From the IMG/VR virus record IMGVR_UViG_3300035179_000029, positions 1 through 39,183 of that record: a stretch of 39,183 nt of DNA, one strand, 5' to 3'. This DNA is from a virus. How positions within the stretch are numbered: the first letter of the stretch is position 1; each line of letters opens with the position of its first letter. The position numbers were made by a program, and so were the translations under genes. This document shows, in pieces, positions 6,363 to 14,437 of this stretch. Under the pieces are notes generated by a model. The model saw nothing but the letters and a program-made list of their open reading frames with translations. It did not search any database and had not been told where the DNA came from.

Positions 6363-8483
6363 ATGCGTCATCCCATGCTCCGTGCCAACGCCTCCGACCT
6401 GACCCGCTCCGTGCGCCTGTGCGCCGGCGCCGGCAGCATCGAGTTCGTCGAGGGTGCCGGGGCTGCCGAGGGCCAGCCGGCCAAGCTGCCCACCTTCCGA
6501 ATGAAACTCTATAGCGGCGCCCCGATGACGGTCGGCTATTACGGCCGGGTGATCCTGGACGTGGAGGGGATGGAGATCCCCGGCCAGCCGATCCCCGTCC
6601 ACCGCGACCACGACTTCGGGAAGATCGTCGGCCACGGGACCGGCTCGAAGCAGACCGGGACCGTCTACGTCGACGGCGTGCTCTCGGGGGCCAACGCGCA
6701 CACCCAGGAGGTCCGGGACAGCGCCAAGAACGGCTTCCCCTGGCAGGCCAGCATCGAGGCAGAGCCCCTCCGGGTTGAGGAAGTGAGGCCCGGGGCGGAG
6801 GCGAAGGTAAACGGGCGGTCGGTAAGCGGCCCGATCGCCGTTTTCCGCAAGTCGAGACTGAAGGGCGCGAGCTTCGTTTCGCTGGGGGCGGACCCCTCGA
6901 CGAAGGTCTCCGTCGCAGCTTCTCACAAGGAGAAGACCATGACGTTCAAAGAGTGGTTGGTGGCCAAGGGATTCAGCCCCGAGGCTCTGACGGAGGACCA
7001 GACCAAACTCCTCCAGGCGACCTACGATGCCGAGCAGGCCGCCGCCAAGAAGACCACGCCCGCCGGCGACGGGCAGCCTGCCGAGCCGGTCGCGGCCGGG
7101 GCCGAGCCCGTCAAGGCCGTCAGCGCGGCCGACGAGATCAAGGCCGAGCGGCAGCGGATCGCCGCGATCGAGGGCGCTTGCAAGGGCGACTGGAGCGTCG
7201 AGGACAAGGCCAAGGTCGAGGCCATCCGGGCGAACGGAATCGCCGCCGGCCAGGCCATCGCCGAGGTCAACGCGGAGCTCCTGAAGGTGCTCCGCGCCAG
7301 CCGGCCGGCCGCCGGCGCCCCGGCGTTCATCCGGGGCGGCTCCGGGTCGCCCGTGACCGCCCGCCTGCTGGTCGCCGCGCTGTGCATGGCGAACCACGCA
7401 AAGGTCGGGATGGACGACAAGGCCCTAGTCGCCGAGTTCGGCGAGCAGACCGTGGAGGGCGCCCGCAAGCTCTCCCGCATCCGCCTGACCGAGATCATCG
7501 CGGCCGCGGCCGAGATGGAGGGGGTCAGCCTCCCGCGGTTCGGCCGGGGCTCCGACGAGTGGATCCGCGCCGGGTTCAGCACGGTCAGCCTGCCGGGGAT
7601 TCTCTCCGACGTGGCCAACAAGACCCTGCTGCAGGCTTACAACGCGGTCCCCTCGGCCGCCCGGCGCATCTGCCGGATCGGTCAGCTCTCCGACTTCAAG
7701 ACCCACACCCGGTATCGCCTGACCGGGAACATGGTCTTCGAGAAGGTCGCTGGCGACGGCGAGCTGAAGCACGGGACGCTGGGGGAGGACGCCTACCACA
7801 TCAAGGGCGACACCTTCGGGAAGTTCTTCGCGATCACCCGCCAGGACGTGAAGAACGACGACCTCGGCGCCTTCCTGGATATCCCGCGGATGATGGGGCG
7901 CGGCTCCGCGCTGTCCATCGAGGAGCTGGTCTTCACGCTCCTGCTGGCCAACCCCGGGGCCTTCTTCGGGGTGGGGAACCGGAACATCTACGCGGCGGCG
8001 GCCGCGGCGCTCAGCGATGCCTCGCTGACCGTGATGATCGCTTTGCTCCGGAACCAGACCGACGCCAACGGGAAGCCGATCAACATCACGCCGGCGATCC
8101 TGCTGGTGCCGCCGGCCCTGAAGGACCTGGCCGACCGGCTATACGTCAGCCGGAACAACGTCGCCGGTGGGGTGGTGGTGGTGGGCGCCCCGGTGATGGT
8201 CTCCAGCGACAACATCCACGTCGGGAAATACCAGCCGGTGGACTCGCCGTACCTCAGCAACACCGGCTTCCACGCCAACGCCTCGGCGGTGGACTGGTAT
8301 CTCTTCGCCAACCCGGCGGACCTGGCTGCGTTCGAGCTGGCGTTCGTCGATGGCGTCGAGACGCCGACCATCGAGAGCGTCGGCGTGGCCCCGGACACGC
8401 TGGGGCTCGGCTTCCGCGGCTACCACGACGTGGGCGTGGCGGACATGGACCCGCGCGCGGCGGCCAAGGCCGACGTGGGCTGA
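6363..8483 (+). CDS. Prohead protease fused to major capsid protein, 706 aa
   Basis: One frame carries two head functions. Residues 1-190 look like a prohead maturation protease (VHRDHDFGKIVGHGTG, then AKNGFPWQASIEA, then KGASFVSLGADPSTKV). Residues about 190-310 are a charged, Ala/Lys/Glu-rich scaffold-like region. The rest (from about 320) is a capsid-type domain with FSTVSLPGILSDVANKTLLQAY and FFAITRQDVKNDDLGAF, resembling Mu-like or HK97-fold major head proteins. An internal ATG at 6939 with AAGGAG six bases upstream would give a 514-aa product without the protease. A hairpin follows the gene. Confidence 0.85.
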   Translation: MRHPMLRANASDLTRSVRLCAGAGSIEFVEGAGAAEGQPAKLPTFRMKLYSGAPMTVGYYGRVILDVEGMEIPGQPIPVHRDHDFGKIVGHGTGSKQTGTVYVDGVLSGANAHTQEVRDSAKNGFPWQASIEAEPLRVEEVRPGAEAKVNGRSVSGPIAVFRKSRLKGASFVSLGADPSTKVSVAASHKEKTMTFKEWLVAKGFSPEALTEDQTKLLQATYDAEQAAAKKTTPAGDGQPAEPVAAGAEPVKAVSAADEIKAERQRIAAIEGACKGDWSVEDKAKVEAIRANGIAAGQAIAEVNAELLKVLRASRPAAGAPAFIRGGSGSPVTARLLVAALCMANHAKVGMDDKALVAEFGEQTVEGARKLSRIRLTEIIAAAAEMEGVSLPRFGRGSDEWIRAGFSTVSLPGILSDVANKTLLQAYNAVPSAARRICRIGQLSDFKTHTRYRLTGNMVFEKVAGDGELKHGTLGEDAYHIKGDTFGKFFAITRQDVKNDDLGAFLDIPRMMGRGSALSIEELVFTLLLANPGAFFGVGNRNIYAAAAAALSDASLTVMIALLRNQTDANGKPINITPAILLVPPALKDLADRLYVSRNNVAGGVVVVGAPVMVSSDNIHVGKYQPVDSPYLSNTGFHANASAVDWYLFANPADLAAFELAFVDGVETPTIESVGVAPDTLGLGFRGYHDVGVADMDPRAAAKADVG
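6927..6941 (+). promoter_or_regulatory. Internal ribosome-binding site and start for the capsid part
   Basis: AAGGAG at 6927-6932 is six bases before an in-frame ATG at 6939. The following residues (MTFKEWLVAKGFSPEAL) start the scaffold-like region. A second shorter product would supply capsid protein in excess over protease. Confidence 0.55.
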
Positions 8484-8512
8484 CCGGAGGACCGGAGAAG
8501 AAACGCGAAACG

Positions 8513-8539
8513 GGAGGGGGCCGGCGGACGGCCTCCTCC
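8513..8539 (+). terminator. Hairpin after the capsid gene (processing site or weak terminator)
   Basis: Ten-pair stem with one G-U pair: GGAGGGGGCC (8513-8522) with GGCCTCCTCC (8530-8539), seven-base loop, no T tract. It separates the capsid gene from the next gene, as does the hairpin at 20581-20610 after the tail-tube gene. Confidence 0.5.
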
Positions 8540-8570
8540 ACCCTAAAACGAAAGTGAGAAGGAGAACAAG

Positions 8571-8903
8571 ATGGTTCCTTACGTTCAGACCGGCGAGATG
8601 ATCGATTACACGCCCTCCGGCGCCGTCACCGGCGGCGACGTGGTGGTGATCGGCGAAATCGTCGCCGTGGCCAAGCACGACATCCCGGCCGGGGAGCTGG
8701 GTGCGGTGGGGATCAAGGGCGTCTTCCGGTTCCCGAAGGGGACCGGCAGCGCCTCCGCCCTGGCGGCTGGCACCAAGGTCTTCTGGGACGCCGTCAATGC
8801 GGTGGTCACCGCGACGGCCGGCGCCAACAAGTGCGCGGGCTACACGGTGAAGGCGGCCTCCGCCGACGACGACACCGTCGACGTTGACCTCTGCCGGGCC
8901 TAG
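8571..8903 (+). CDS. DUF2190-family capsid decoration/cement protein, 110 aa
   Basis: Good Shine-Dalgarno site (AAGGAG) before the ATG at 8571. The protein is rich in beta-strand-forming Gly/Val/Thr and shows the family pattern: MIDYTPSGAVTGGDVVVIGEIVAVA, then AAGTKVFWDA, then the C-terminal GYTVKAASADDDTVDVDL. DUF2190 proteins are short trimeric beta proteins thought to stabilise the capsid or form head fibres. They usually follow the major capsid gene, as here. The sugar cassette begins 20 bp later. Confidence 0.85.
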   Translation: MVPYVQTGEMIDYTPSGAVTGGDVVVIGEIVAVAKHDIPAGELGAVGIKGVFRFPKGTGSASALAAGTKVFWDAVNAVVTATAGANKCAGYTVKAASADDDTVDVDLCRA

Positions 8904-8923
8904 AGCCCCTTGACGAGACCGGC

Positions 8924-9571
8924 GTGGACCAGGGCTTGGCGCTCTCGGTTTGTGTCGCCCACTGCAACCGCAGTCGGGTGATCTTCCGGGGACGGCAATT
9001 CAAGCTGTTCCCCGAGTGCGTCAAGTCCCTGATCCGCGCGGCCCGTCAGGCCCGCTTGCAGATCGAAGTGGTCATCGCGGACTGGCCCGACGTGCCGCAG
9101 CTGGCCCCGCTCTCCGCCTGGCTTGCCCCGACGATAGGCCCTCTGCCTTACCGCGTGCTCCCGATGGACGGCCCCTTCAACAAGGGGCGCGGCTTGAACG
9201 CGGCGGGCGAAGCGGCCGCCTCCGACAACCTCTTTTTCCTGGACGCGGACATGATCGTCCCTGGGGCGCTCCTCACCCGGGGGCTGGCCTGGCTCTCGGC
9301 CGGCAAGGCCTGGTTTCCGGGGTTCACGGGACGGGAGGGCAACTGCCCGCGGGCGACCGGAAACCTCTTCATCCGGCGCGAGGCTTGGCGCGAATGCGGC
9401 CGGCACGTCGCCTGGGACAACCGGCGTGGCTCCGACTGGGCCTTCGCCCAGGCGATCCTCGCGCGCGGCCTTTCGGCCGAGCCCCTGGAGAAGCGCCGGC
9501 CCGTCCCCGGCTTCTCCCATATCTGGCACCCGAAGACCATCGGATGGCGGCAGCCATGCTTTACGACGTAG
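8924..9571 (+). CDS. Glycosyltransferase, GT2/galactosyltransferase-like, 215 aa
   Basis: First gene of the sugar cassette. GT-A fold signs: an N-terminal LALSVCVAHCNRS strand, FNKGRGLNAAGEAAASDN, and FLDADM with the metal-binding D107-x-D109. Later, GREGNCPRATGNLFIRREAW corresponds to the acceptor region of beta-galactosyltransferase-like enzymes. It would move a sugar from a nucleotide donor to an acceptor in the cytoplasm. No membrane segment is seen. The GTG start is preceded by only a weak site. It overlaps the next gene by 16 bp, so translation is probably coupled. Confidence 0.8.
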   Translation: MDQGLALSVCVAHCNRSRVIFRGRQFKLFPECVKSLIRAARQARLQIEVVIADWPDVPQLAPLSAWLAPTIGPLPYRVLPMDGPFNKGRGLNAAGEAAASDNLFFLDADMIVPGALLTRGLAWLSAGKAWFPGFTGREGNCPRATGNLFIRREAWRECGRHVAWDNRRGSDWAFAQAILARGLSAEPLEKRRPVPGFSHIWHPKTIGWRQPCFTT

Positions 9572-10248
9572 TCCTGCTGTCCTACCGGCGGCCGGGGAAC
9601 CTCCCGGCCTGCATCGCCGCCGTCCGGTATCAGCGGCCGGCGCCCGGCCAGGTGTATGTCTGGCACAACGCGCCCTCGAGCCAGCCTTCTCCCGGCGCGG
9701 TCAACGTGATCGCCGGGGAAAACTTCCGCTGCCGGGCGCGCCACGCCCTCGGCTTGCTGAGCACGGCTCCGGCGGTGGTTTTCCTGGACGATGACGTCCT
9801 GCTCACCGCCCCGGACGCGCTGGCCCCGCTCCTGGCCGCCCTGGAGAAGCATCCGGATTCCGTGATAGGCCCCGAGGGCCGGCGCTGCCTGGCGGTGTCC
9901 CCGACCATGTATTGGGGTGCGGACTCCCAGAAGTTCGCCCACCAGGACGGCCCGGTGTCCATCGTCAAGGGCAAGGTCCACGCCGCCCGGCAGCAGGTCC
10001 TCTGCCTGGCTTTTGCCTCCTCCGACCTGCCCGAGAGCGTCTGGACGGAGGACGATATTGTCCTCTGCGCCAGCTCCCAGGCAGTTACGGGGCAACCTTC
10101 CTGGGCAGTGGCCGGGATGCGCGGCAAATACCGCGATCTGCGGGACGATCTCGGCAATGAGAAGCGGCCGGACCACTTCGCCCGGCGGGCGGCGGCCTGC
10201 CGGTACATGGCCAGCCTCGGTTGGGATCCGCTCCTGTGGAAGCGCTAG
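9556..10248 (+). CDS. Small glycosyltransferase-like protein with DDD motif, 230 aa
   Basis: Begins with a typical GT-A opening, LYDVVLLSYRRPGNLPACIAAVRYQ, and has VVFLDDDVLLTAPDALAPLL, where the DDD stands for the donor/metal-binding DXD. A later TEDDIVLC and a C-terminal GNEKRPDHFARRAAACRYM follow. This pattern resembles GT enzymes acting on glycan or core oligosaccharides. In-frame starts exist at 9544 and 9556; I chose the second because the enzyme core begins there. It overlaps both neighbours. Confidence 0.75.
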   Translation: MLYDVVLLSYRRPGNLPACIAAVRYQRPAPGQVYVWHNAPSSQPSPGAVNVIAGENFRCRARHALGLLSTAPAVVFLDDDVLLTAPDALAPLLAALEKHPDSVIGPEGRRCLAVSPTMYWGADSQKFAHQDGPVSIVKGKVHAARQQVLCLAFASSDLPESVWTEDDIVLCASSQAVTGQPSWAVAGMRGKYRDLRDDLGNEKRPDHFARRAAACRYMASLGWDPLLWKR

Positions 10249-10850
10249 AGGCCGTCCGCGGGGCGATCCGGGCGCGCCGGTCGGTGCGCTCCGGCTTCCT
10301 GCCCCAGCCGGTGGGGCGCGAACTGCTCCTCGAGCTGGTCGGCGCCGGCGTCTGCGCGCCTTCGGGCAGCAACACGCAGTCGATCCGGTTCCTGGTGGAG
10401 TCCCGTCCGGAGGAGATCCGGCGCCTGGCGGGCTTCCGGCGGCTGCCGGGGGACATCCTGGCCGGGGCCCGGGCCCTGATCCTGGTCTTCGCGGACCGGT
10501 CGGCAGTGGACTGGACGGGGCACCGATACTCCGACCTCTGGCGGCGCCTGGCCTATCAGGATGCCGCGGCGGCCATCCAGAATATCCTGCTCCTGGCCAC
10601 GGCCGCGGGGCTCGGCTCCTGCTGGATTTCGGCCGACCTCGAGATGGAGGGCACTCCGCTTCTGGCCGGCCAGACCTGGGCGGCCGCCCTGGCTCCCTAC
10701 CGGCTGCCGGCCAGCCAGGAGATCGTGGGGATCGTCATGCTCGGCCACATCGAGGGGCCGCCGGCCGGCGACGTGACCCACCACGGCCGGCCCGTGGCCC
10801 GGCGCCCGGTCCGGGAATACATCCTGGGCTTCGACGGGGTGCGGCCGTGA
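10236..10850 (+). CDS. Nitroreductase-family flavoprotein, 204 aa
   Basis: Nitroreductase-fold enzymes bind FMN and use NAD(P)H for reduction. Signs here: RRSVR near the start (residues 14-18), AGVCAPSGSNTQSIRFLV and AAIQNILLLATAAGLGSCWI, which fit the FMN and dimer contacts, and a C-terminal EIVGIVMLGHIEG. Start GTG at 10236 overlaps the preceding gene by 13 bp. In bacterial exopolysaccharide loci, nitroreductase-like genes often sit beside polysaccharide pyruvyl transferase genes, exactly as here. The substrate is unknown; it may act on a sugar- or lipid-linked intermediate. Confidence 0.85.
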   Translation: MEALEAVRGAIRARRSVRSGFLPQPVGRELLLELVGAGVCAPSGSNTQSIRFLVESRPEEIRRLAGFRRLPGDILAGARALILVFADRSAVDWTGHRYSDLWRRLAYQDAAAAIQNILLLATAAGLGSCWISADLEMEGTPLLAGQTWAAALAPYRLPASQEIVGIVMLGHIEGPPAGDVTHHGRPVARRPVREYILGFDGVRP

Positions 10851-10852
10851 GG

Positions 10853-11671
10853 ATGCTTCCGGTCTCGCACTGGGCGCGGCTCCTGGCCTCTATGCGCGGC
10901 AAGCGCCTGGGCTACGTCCGCGGCGAGCACGGCAACACCGGAGACACGCTCCAGGAGCGGGCCTGCTTCGAACTCTTCCGACTCCAGGGGCTCAACGTGG
11001 TCTGGCTGGGGCCGGTGGCCCACGGCCGGGAGCCCTGGGACTGGGAGCCTGGCGACGGGCTCTGGAACGGCCAGCTTTCCGCTTCCACCCCGGTCGACGA
11101 GCTGCTGCTCTTCGGCGGCGGGAATATGGGGCTCCCGGGGGGGAGCGCCAGGATCCGCGCGGCGGCCGCCAGGCTGGGGCTGCCGATGACCATCCTCCCG
11201 AATTCCTGGCGGGCCACGGAGAACCTTTCCGGGCAGGTCCGCTATTGCGCCCGGGAGCGGGGCTCCATCGAGCGCTACTGCCCCAAGGCCGAGCTTTTCC
11301 CCGACATGGCCCTTAGTTTCGACTTTCCGGAGGATCACGGGGCCGCCCGGCCCCGGGTGCCCCTTGGGGTCTTCCTCCGGAACGACCGGGAGGCCAAATT
11401 CTCCGGGGATGCCGTGCCGGGGAACCAGGGCCCGCCCTTCGGCAAGGTCGGCAAGCGGGACGTGGCCGGCTACCTCGTCCTGGCGGCCGCTCATGGGGTC
11501 ATCGTGACGGACGCCCTGCATTTCGGGATCGCCGGGCTGGCGGCCGGCCGGAAGGTCTACCTGGTGCCGGGGGCCTACCACAAGAACCGCTCGATGTACG
11601 ATTCCTGGCTCCGCGATCTTGGCTGCCTCTGGGCCGACTCGCCGGCGGCGGTCCCGGAGCTCAGGCCATGA
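10853..11671 (+). CDS. Polysaccharide pyruvyl transferase family protein, 272 aa
   Basis: Members add a pyruvate ketal from phosphoenolpyruvate to sugars in surface polysaccharides. Family features: GEHGNTGDTLQ near the N terminus (residues 25-34), ELLLFGGGNMGLPGG, FLRNDRE, and VIVTDALHFGIAG, with the His of the TDxLHxxI motif, then a C-terminal SMYDSWLRDLG. The length is a little short. ATG 10853 was chosen; a GTG at 10847 is also in frame. It overlaps the next gene by 4 bp. Predicted cytosolic. Homologs can also transfer other groups, so the precise reaction is open. Confidence 0.88.
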   Translation: MLPVSHWARLLASMRGKRLGYVRGEHGNTGDTLQERACFELFRLQGLNVVWLGPVAHGREPWDWEPGDGLWNGQLSASTPVDELLLFGGGNMGLPGGSARIRAAAARLGLPMTILPNSWRATENLSGQVRYCARERGSIERYCPKAELFPDMALSFDFPEDHGAARPRVPLGVFLRNDREAKFSGDAVPGNQGPPFGKVGKRDVAGYLVLAAAHGVIVTDALHFGIAGLAAGRKVYLVPGAYHKNRSMYDSWLRDLGCLWADSPAAVPELRP

Positions 11672-12204
11672 AGCCCCGCAAGCGTCCCAGCCTGCCCCCG
11701 GTCCCGGCGTTTCCGGGCTTTCAGGGGGTATCCAAGCTCCGCCCCAGGCAATTCGAGGCCTTGGCGGGCTCCCTGGCGCAAGGGGGCCGGTTCCTGGAGG
11801 TCGGCACCCTGCACGGCGTCACCGCCGCGCGCCTGGCCAAAGCCTGCCCGGAGGCCTGGGTCGTGAGCGTGGACGTGTTCCGCGAGCTGAATCCCAACGC
11901 CTGGCTTGCGAACCGGCAACCGAATCAGTCCCTTTTCGTCGGAACCCTCCAGGAGTTCGCGCTCTATGCCCGGCCGGGGCAGTTCGATGTGGTCTGGATC
12001 GATGCGGATCACCGCTTCGAGCCCTGCCTGGCGGACCTCCGCACGGCCGGCGGGCTCCTGAAGCCCGGGGGCCGGCTCTTCGCGCACGATTACGCTGACC
12101 CGGATCGGCTTGGGGTTACTATGGCAATAGATCGCTTTTGCATCGATGCTGGAAAGGTTGTCTCCGTGCTCGCGGGCTCCCTGGTGGAGATCCGTCGGCC
12201 ATGA
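11668..12204 (+). CDS. Class I SAM-dependent methyltransferase, 178 aa
   Basis: SAM-binding motif I is FLEVGTLHG (residues 42-50), followed by VVSVDVF (motif II acidic residue) and FDVVWIDADHRFEPCLADLRTAGGLLKPGGRLFAHDY, typical of the TylF/Methyltransf_24 group that methylates sugars, small molecules or lipids. Placed between a pyruvyl transferase and a glycosyltransferase with 4-bp overlaps on both sides, it most likely methylates a sugar in the same pathway. No DNA-methyltransferase target domain is present. Confidence 0.88.
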   Translation: MKPRKRPSLPPVPAFPGFQGVSKLRPRQFEALAGSLAQGGRFLEVGTLHGVTAARLAKACPEAWVVSVDVFRELNPNAWLANRQPNQSLFVGTLQEFALYARPGQFDVVWIDADHRFEPCLADLRTAGGLLKPGGRLFAHDYADPDRLGVTMAIDRFCIDAGKVVSVLAGSLVEIRRP

Positions 12205-13925
12205 TCCCCCGGCTGATTCACTTCGTCTGGATCGGCGGGCCGCTGCCCGACTGGGCCGCGCGCAACGTAGAGGAGTTCCGGAAGGTCAACCCGGGCTTTG
12301 CGGTCAAGGTCCACGGCGAGGAGGCCATCCTCCCTGAGTTGGCCGCCGTCTGCGCCGGCGCCGCGCATCCGTCCAGCAAGGCGGACCTGGTCCGGCTCTC
12401 CGTCCTCTCGCACGAGGGCGGATGGTACTTCGACGTGGACTACTGGCCGCTACGCCCGCTCGAGGAGGCCGTTTGGGCCTGGGGCCTCGACGGGCGCCGG
12501 GTGTTTGTCTCCCGGCAGAACCACATCAAGGTGCCTCTTAATAACTGCATGATGGCCAGCGCGCCGGGCGCGGCCGGGATCGGGGAGCTGATCTCCACGG
12601 CCCAGGCGACGCCGGCGAAGGACCGCTGCTGCTACGGCCCGGACTTGCTCAGCGCGGTCTACGCCCGCAAGCCGGGGTTGTTCGCGGTGGCCGACTGGCC
12701 CTGGTTCATGCCCATGCGCCACAAGGGGGCGGCGTCCTACTGGCAGCGGGCGCTTCGCGGGGACGTGGAGCCCCTCCGCCAGGCCGAGCCGCGCACCGGG
12801 GGCCAGTTGCCGTTCGCTCTCCACCTGTGGCTGAACGGTTGCGAGGCGGAGATTCTCCAGGCCTTCAAGAAGGCGCCGGACACCCGTCCCTTCGCGCTGG
12901 TGGAGGAGTGCCCCAGCGAGCAGCCCATGAGCGGGATGGCCGAGGGCCTGCACAACTTTGGGCTGCTGGTCAGGCGCTACCACCAGGATGATGAGATGGT
13001 CCTCGAGCGGATGCCGGTCAAACCATGCCTCCTGGTGGCCTGGAACAATATCCGCCGATCGAAACTGGCTGCCTCCGCGGCCCGGCACGGGGTCCCCGCG
13101 CTCTGGTGCGAGAACGGGTTTCTTGACCGCAAGCGCTACATCCAGGTGGACCCGGAGGGCTTTCTGCACCGGTCCGGCTGGCGCCGGCTCCTCGGCAACC
13201 CGGCCCCGGTGGAGGGGGCGGAGAAACTAGCGCGGTTCTACCCGAAGGGCACTGGGCGGATCACCGCGCGCATGGGCGGCTACATCCTGGTCCTTGGCCA
13301 GGTCGCCGGCGACACGCAGATGGTCGACAGCGAACTCCAGGGGTCGATTCCGCTTCAGCGCGAGTTGATCCGCGCCCTTCCCAAGGGTGCCGCGGCCTAC
13401 TTCCGTCCCCACCCACAGGCCTCCCTGCAGCGCAAGGACCGGACCCACGTCCACCTTCCGCTACTCGACGAGCGCCAGGAGGAACGGGCCGGCTACCGGG
13501 CGACGAAGTCCGGCTCCGGTCTGGCCGATGCGCTCTCCCAGGCTTCGTTCGTAGTCACGATCAATAGCAACGCGGCAGTCGAAGCGCTTGCCGCCGGCGT
13601 CCCGGTCCTGGCCTTCGGGCCGCACCTTGGCATCGACGCTGGAGTGATCCGGCGCTGCACCGTGGCGACGCTCGCGGCAGACATCCAGGCCATGCACCGG
13701 GGCTGGTGTCCGGAGCAGGCCCGGGTCGACAACTTCCTCCGCTGGCTGGCGGCCCGGCAATGGTGCCGGGAGGAGTTCGCCAACCCGGCGGTGATGGGCC
13801 GGCTTCTGGCCGAGGCCGGCGTGACCGTCGGGGGCGGGGTGGGCTCTGGCTCTCTTCCGGGGCCAGGCCCCTCCGCTCCCGTAGCCCCGGAAGGGAAACC
13901 GGAAGAAGAGAGGGTGCGAAAATGA
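12201..13925 (+). CDS. Two-domain glycosyltransferase: DXD sugar transferase plus capsule-type domain, 574 aa
   Basis: Residues 1-240 match the Gly_transf_sug family: IPRLIHFVWIGGPLP, SSKADLVRLSVLSHEGGWYFD and DVD (Asp78, Asp80). Residues about 270-560 look like a KpsC/KpsS-type capsule (Kdo-transferase-like) domain: LWCENGFLDR, AYFRPHPQA, and VVTINSNAAVEALAAGVPVLAFG. So one chain may carry two transfer reactions. Its 4-bp overlaps place it last in the sugar cassette. The acceptor is unknown. No membrane segment is seen. Confidence 0.82.
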   Translation: MIPRLIHFVWIGGPLPDWAARNVEEFRKVNPGFAVKVHGEEAILPELAAVCAGAAHPSSKADLVRLSVLSHEGGWYFDVDYWPLRPLEEAVWAWGLDGRRVFVSRQNHIKVPLNNCMMASAPGAAGIGELISTAQATPAKDRCCYGPDLLSAVYARKPGLFAVADWPWFMPMRHKGAASYWQRALRGDVEPLRQAEPRTGGQLPFALHLWLNGCEAEILQAFKKAPDTRPFALVEECPSEQPMSGMAEGLHNFGLLVRRYHQDDEMVLERMPVKPCLLVAWNNIRRSKLAASAARHGVPALWCENGFLDRKRYIQVDPEGFLHRSGWRRLLGNPAPVEGAEKLARFYPKGTGRITARMGGYILVLGQVAGDTQMVDSELQGSIPLQRELIRALPKGAAAYFRPHPQASLQRKDRTHVHLPLLDERQEERAGYRATKSGSGLADALSQASFVVTINSNAAVEALAAGVPVLAFGPHLGIDAGVIRRCTVATLAADIQAMHRGWCPEQARVDNFLRWLAARQWCREEFANPAVMGRLLAEAGVTVGGGVGSGSLPGPGPSAPVAPEGKPEEERVRK

Positions 13926-14434
13926 AGTGTCCACAGTGCGGAAGCATGAAGCTGGTCAGCGGGGGCGATCCGATCTCCACGGGCGGGGCACTCTACTACC
14001 CCCGCAAGTGCGAGGACTGCGGCTACTTCTGGAGCGACCGTCAGCCGTTGACGGTCCTCCGGCGGGTGGTGGCCATGCCCGTTCGCGGCGTGCCGTGGAA
14101 GCCGGGGGAGAAGCTCGCGCCGGCGCCGGAAGCCGAGGAGGGCGGGAAGCCCCCGCTGCCTTTCGCCGGGGAGGACGGCGAGATCAGCCCGCCGGCCCCG
14201 GAGGAAGCTCCGGCCAACTCCGAGGAGGCCGCAGGCGAGGTGATCGTCCGGGTCGGCGAGGGCTTCGACCCCCAGAAGGTCAGCCCCGGGGACGTGATCC
14301 TCTTCCTGGACGGCAAGAAGGAGCGGAGGTTGACGGTGGTCAGCGTCGCGAAGAAGAGCGTCCTTGGCGACGTTGACGGCAAGCCCGACCGGCGGATCCC
14401 CAAGGCGAAGCTGCTGGGCCGGGTCGAGGGGTAG
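13922..14434 (+). CDS. Zinc-ribbon protein with C-terminal SH3-like domain, 170 aa
   Basis: ATGA overlap with the last sugar gene. Residues 3-6 are CPQC and 30-33 CEDC (MKCPQCGSMK, then YYPRKCEDCGYFW), a clear zinc ribbon. The middle is Pro/Glu/Ala-rich and probably disordered. The end, SPGDVILFLDGKKERRLTVVSVAKKS, resembles a small KOW/SH3-like beta barrel. It returns to the structural block after the sugar cassette. Its role is unknown; a nucleic-acid or virion-assembly partner is possible. Confidence 0.65.
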   Translation: MKCPQCGSMKLVSGGDPISTGGALYYPRKCEDCGYFWSDRQPLTVLRRVVAMPVRGVPWKPGEKLAPAPEAEEGGKPPLPFAGEDGEISPPAPEEAPANSEEAAGEVIVRVGEGFDPQKVSPGDVILFLDGKKERRLTVVSVAKKSVLGDVDGKPDRRIPKAKLLGRVEG

Positions 14435-14437
14435 CCG

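Noticed and set aside
8924-13925. DNA-base glucosylation cassette
   Set aside because: No deoxynucleotide-hydroxymethylase or similar base-synthesis gene is nearby; the pyruvyl transferase and capsule-like domain point to surface glycans.
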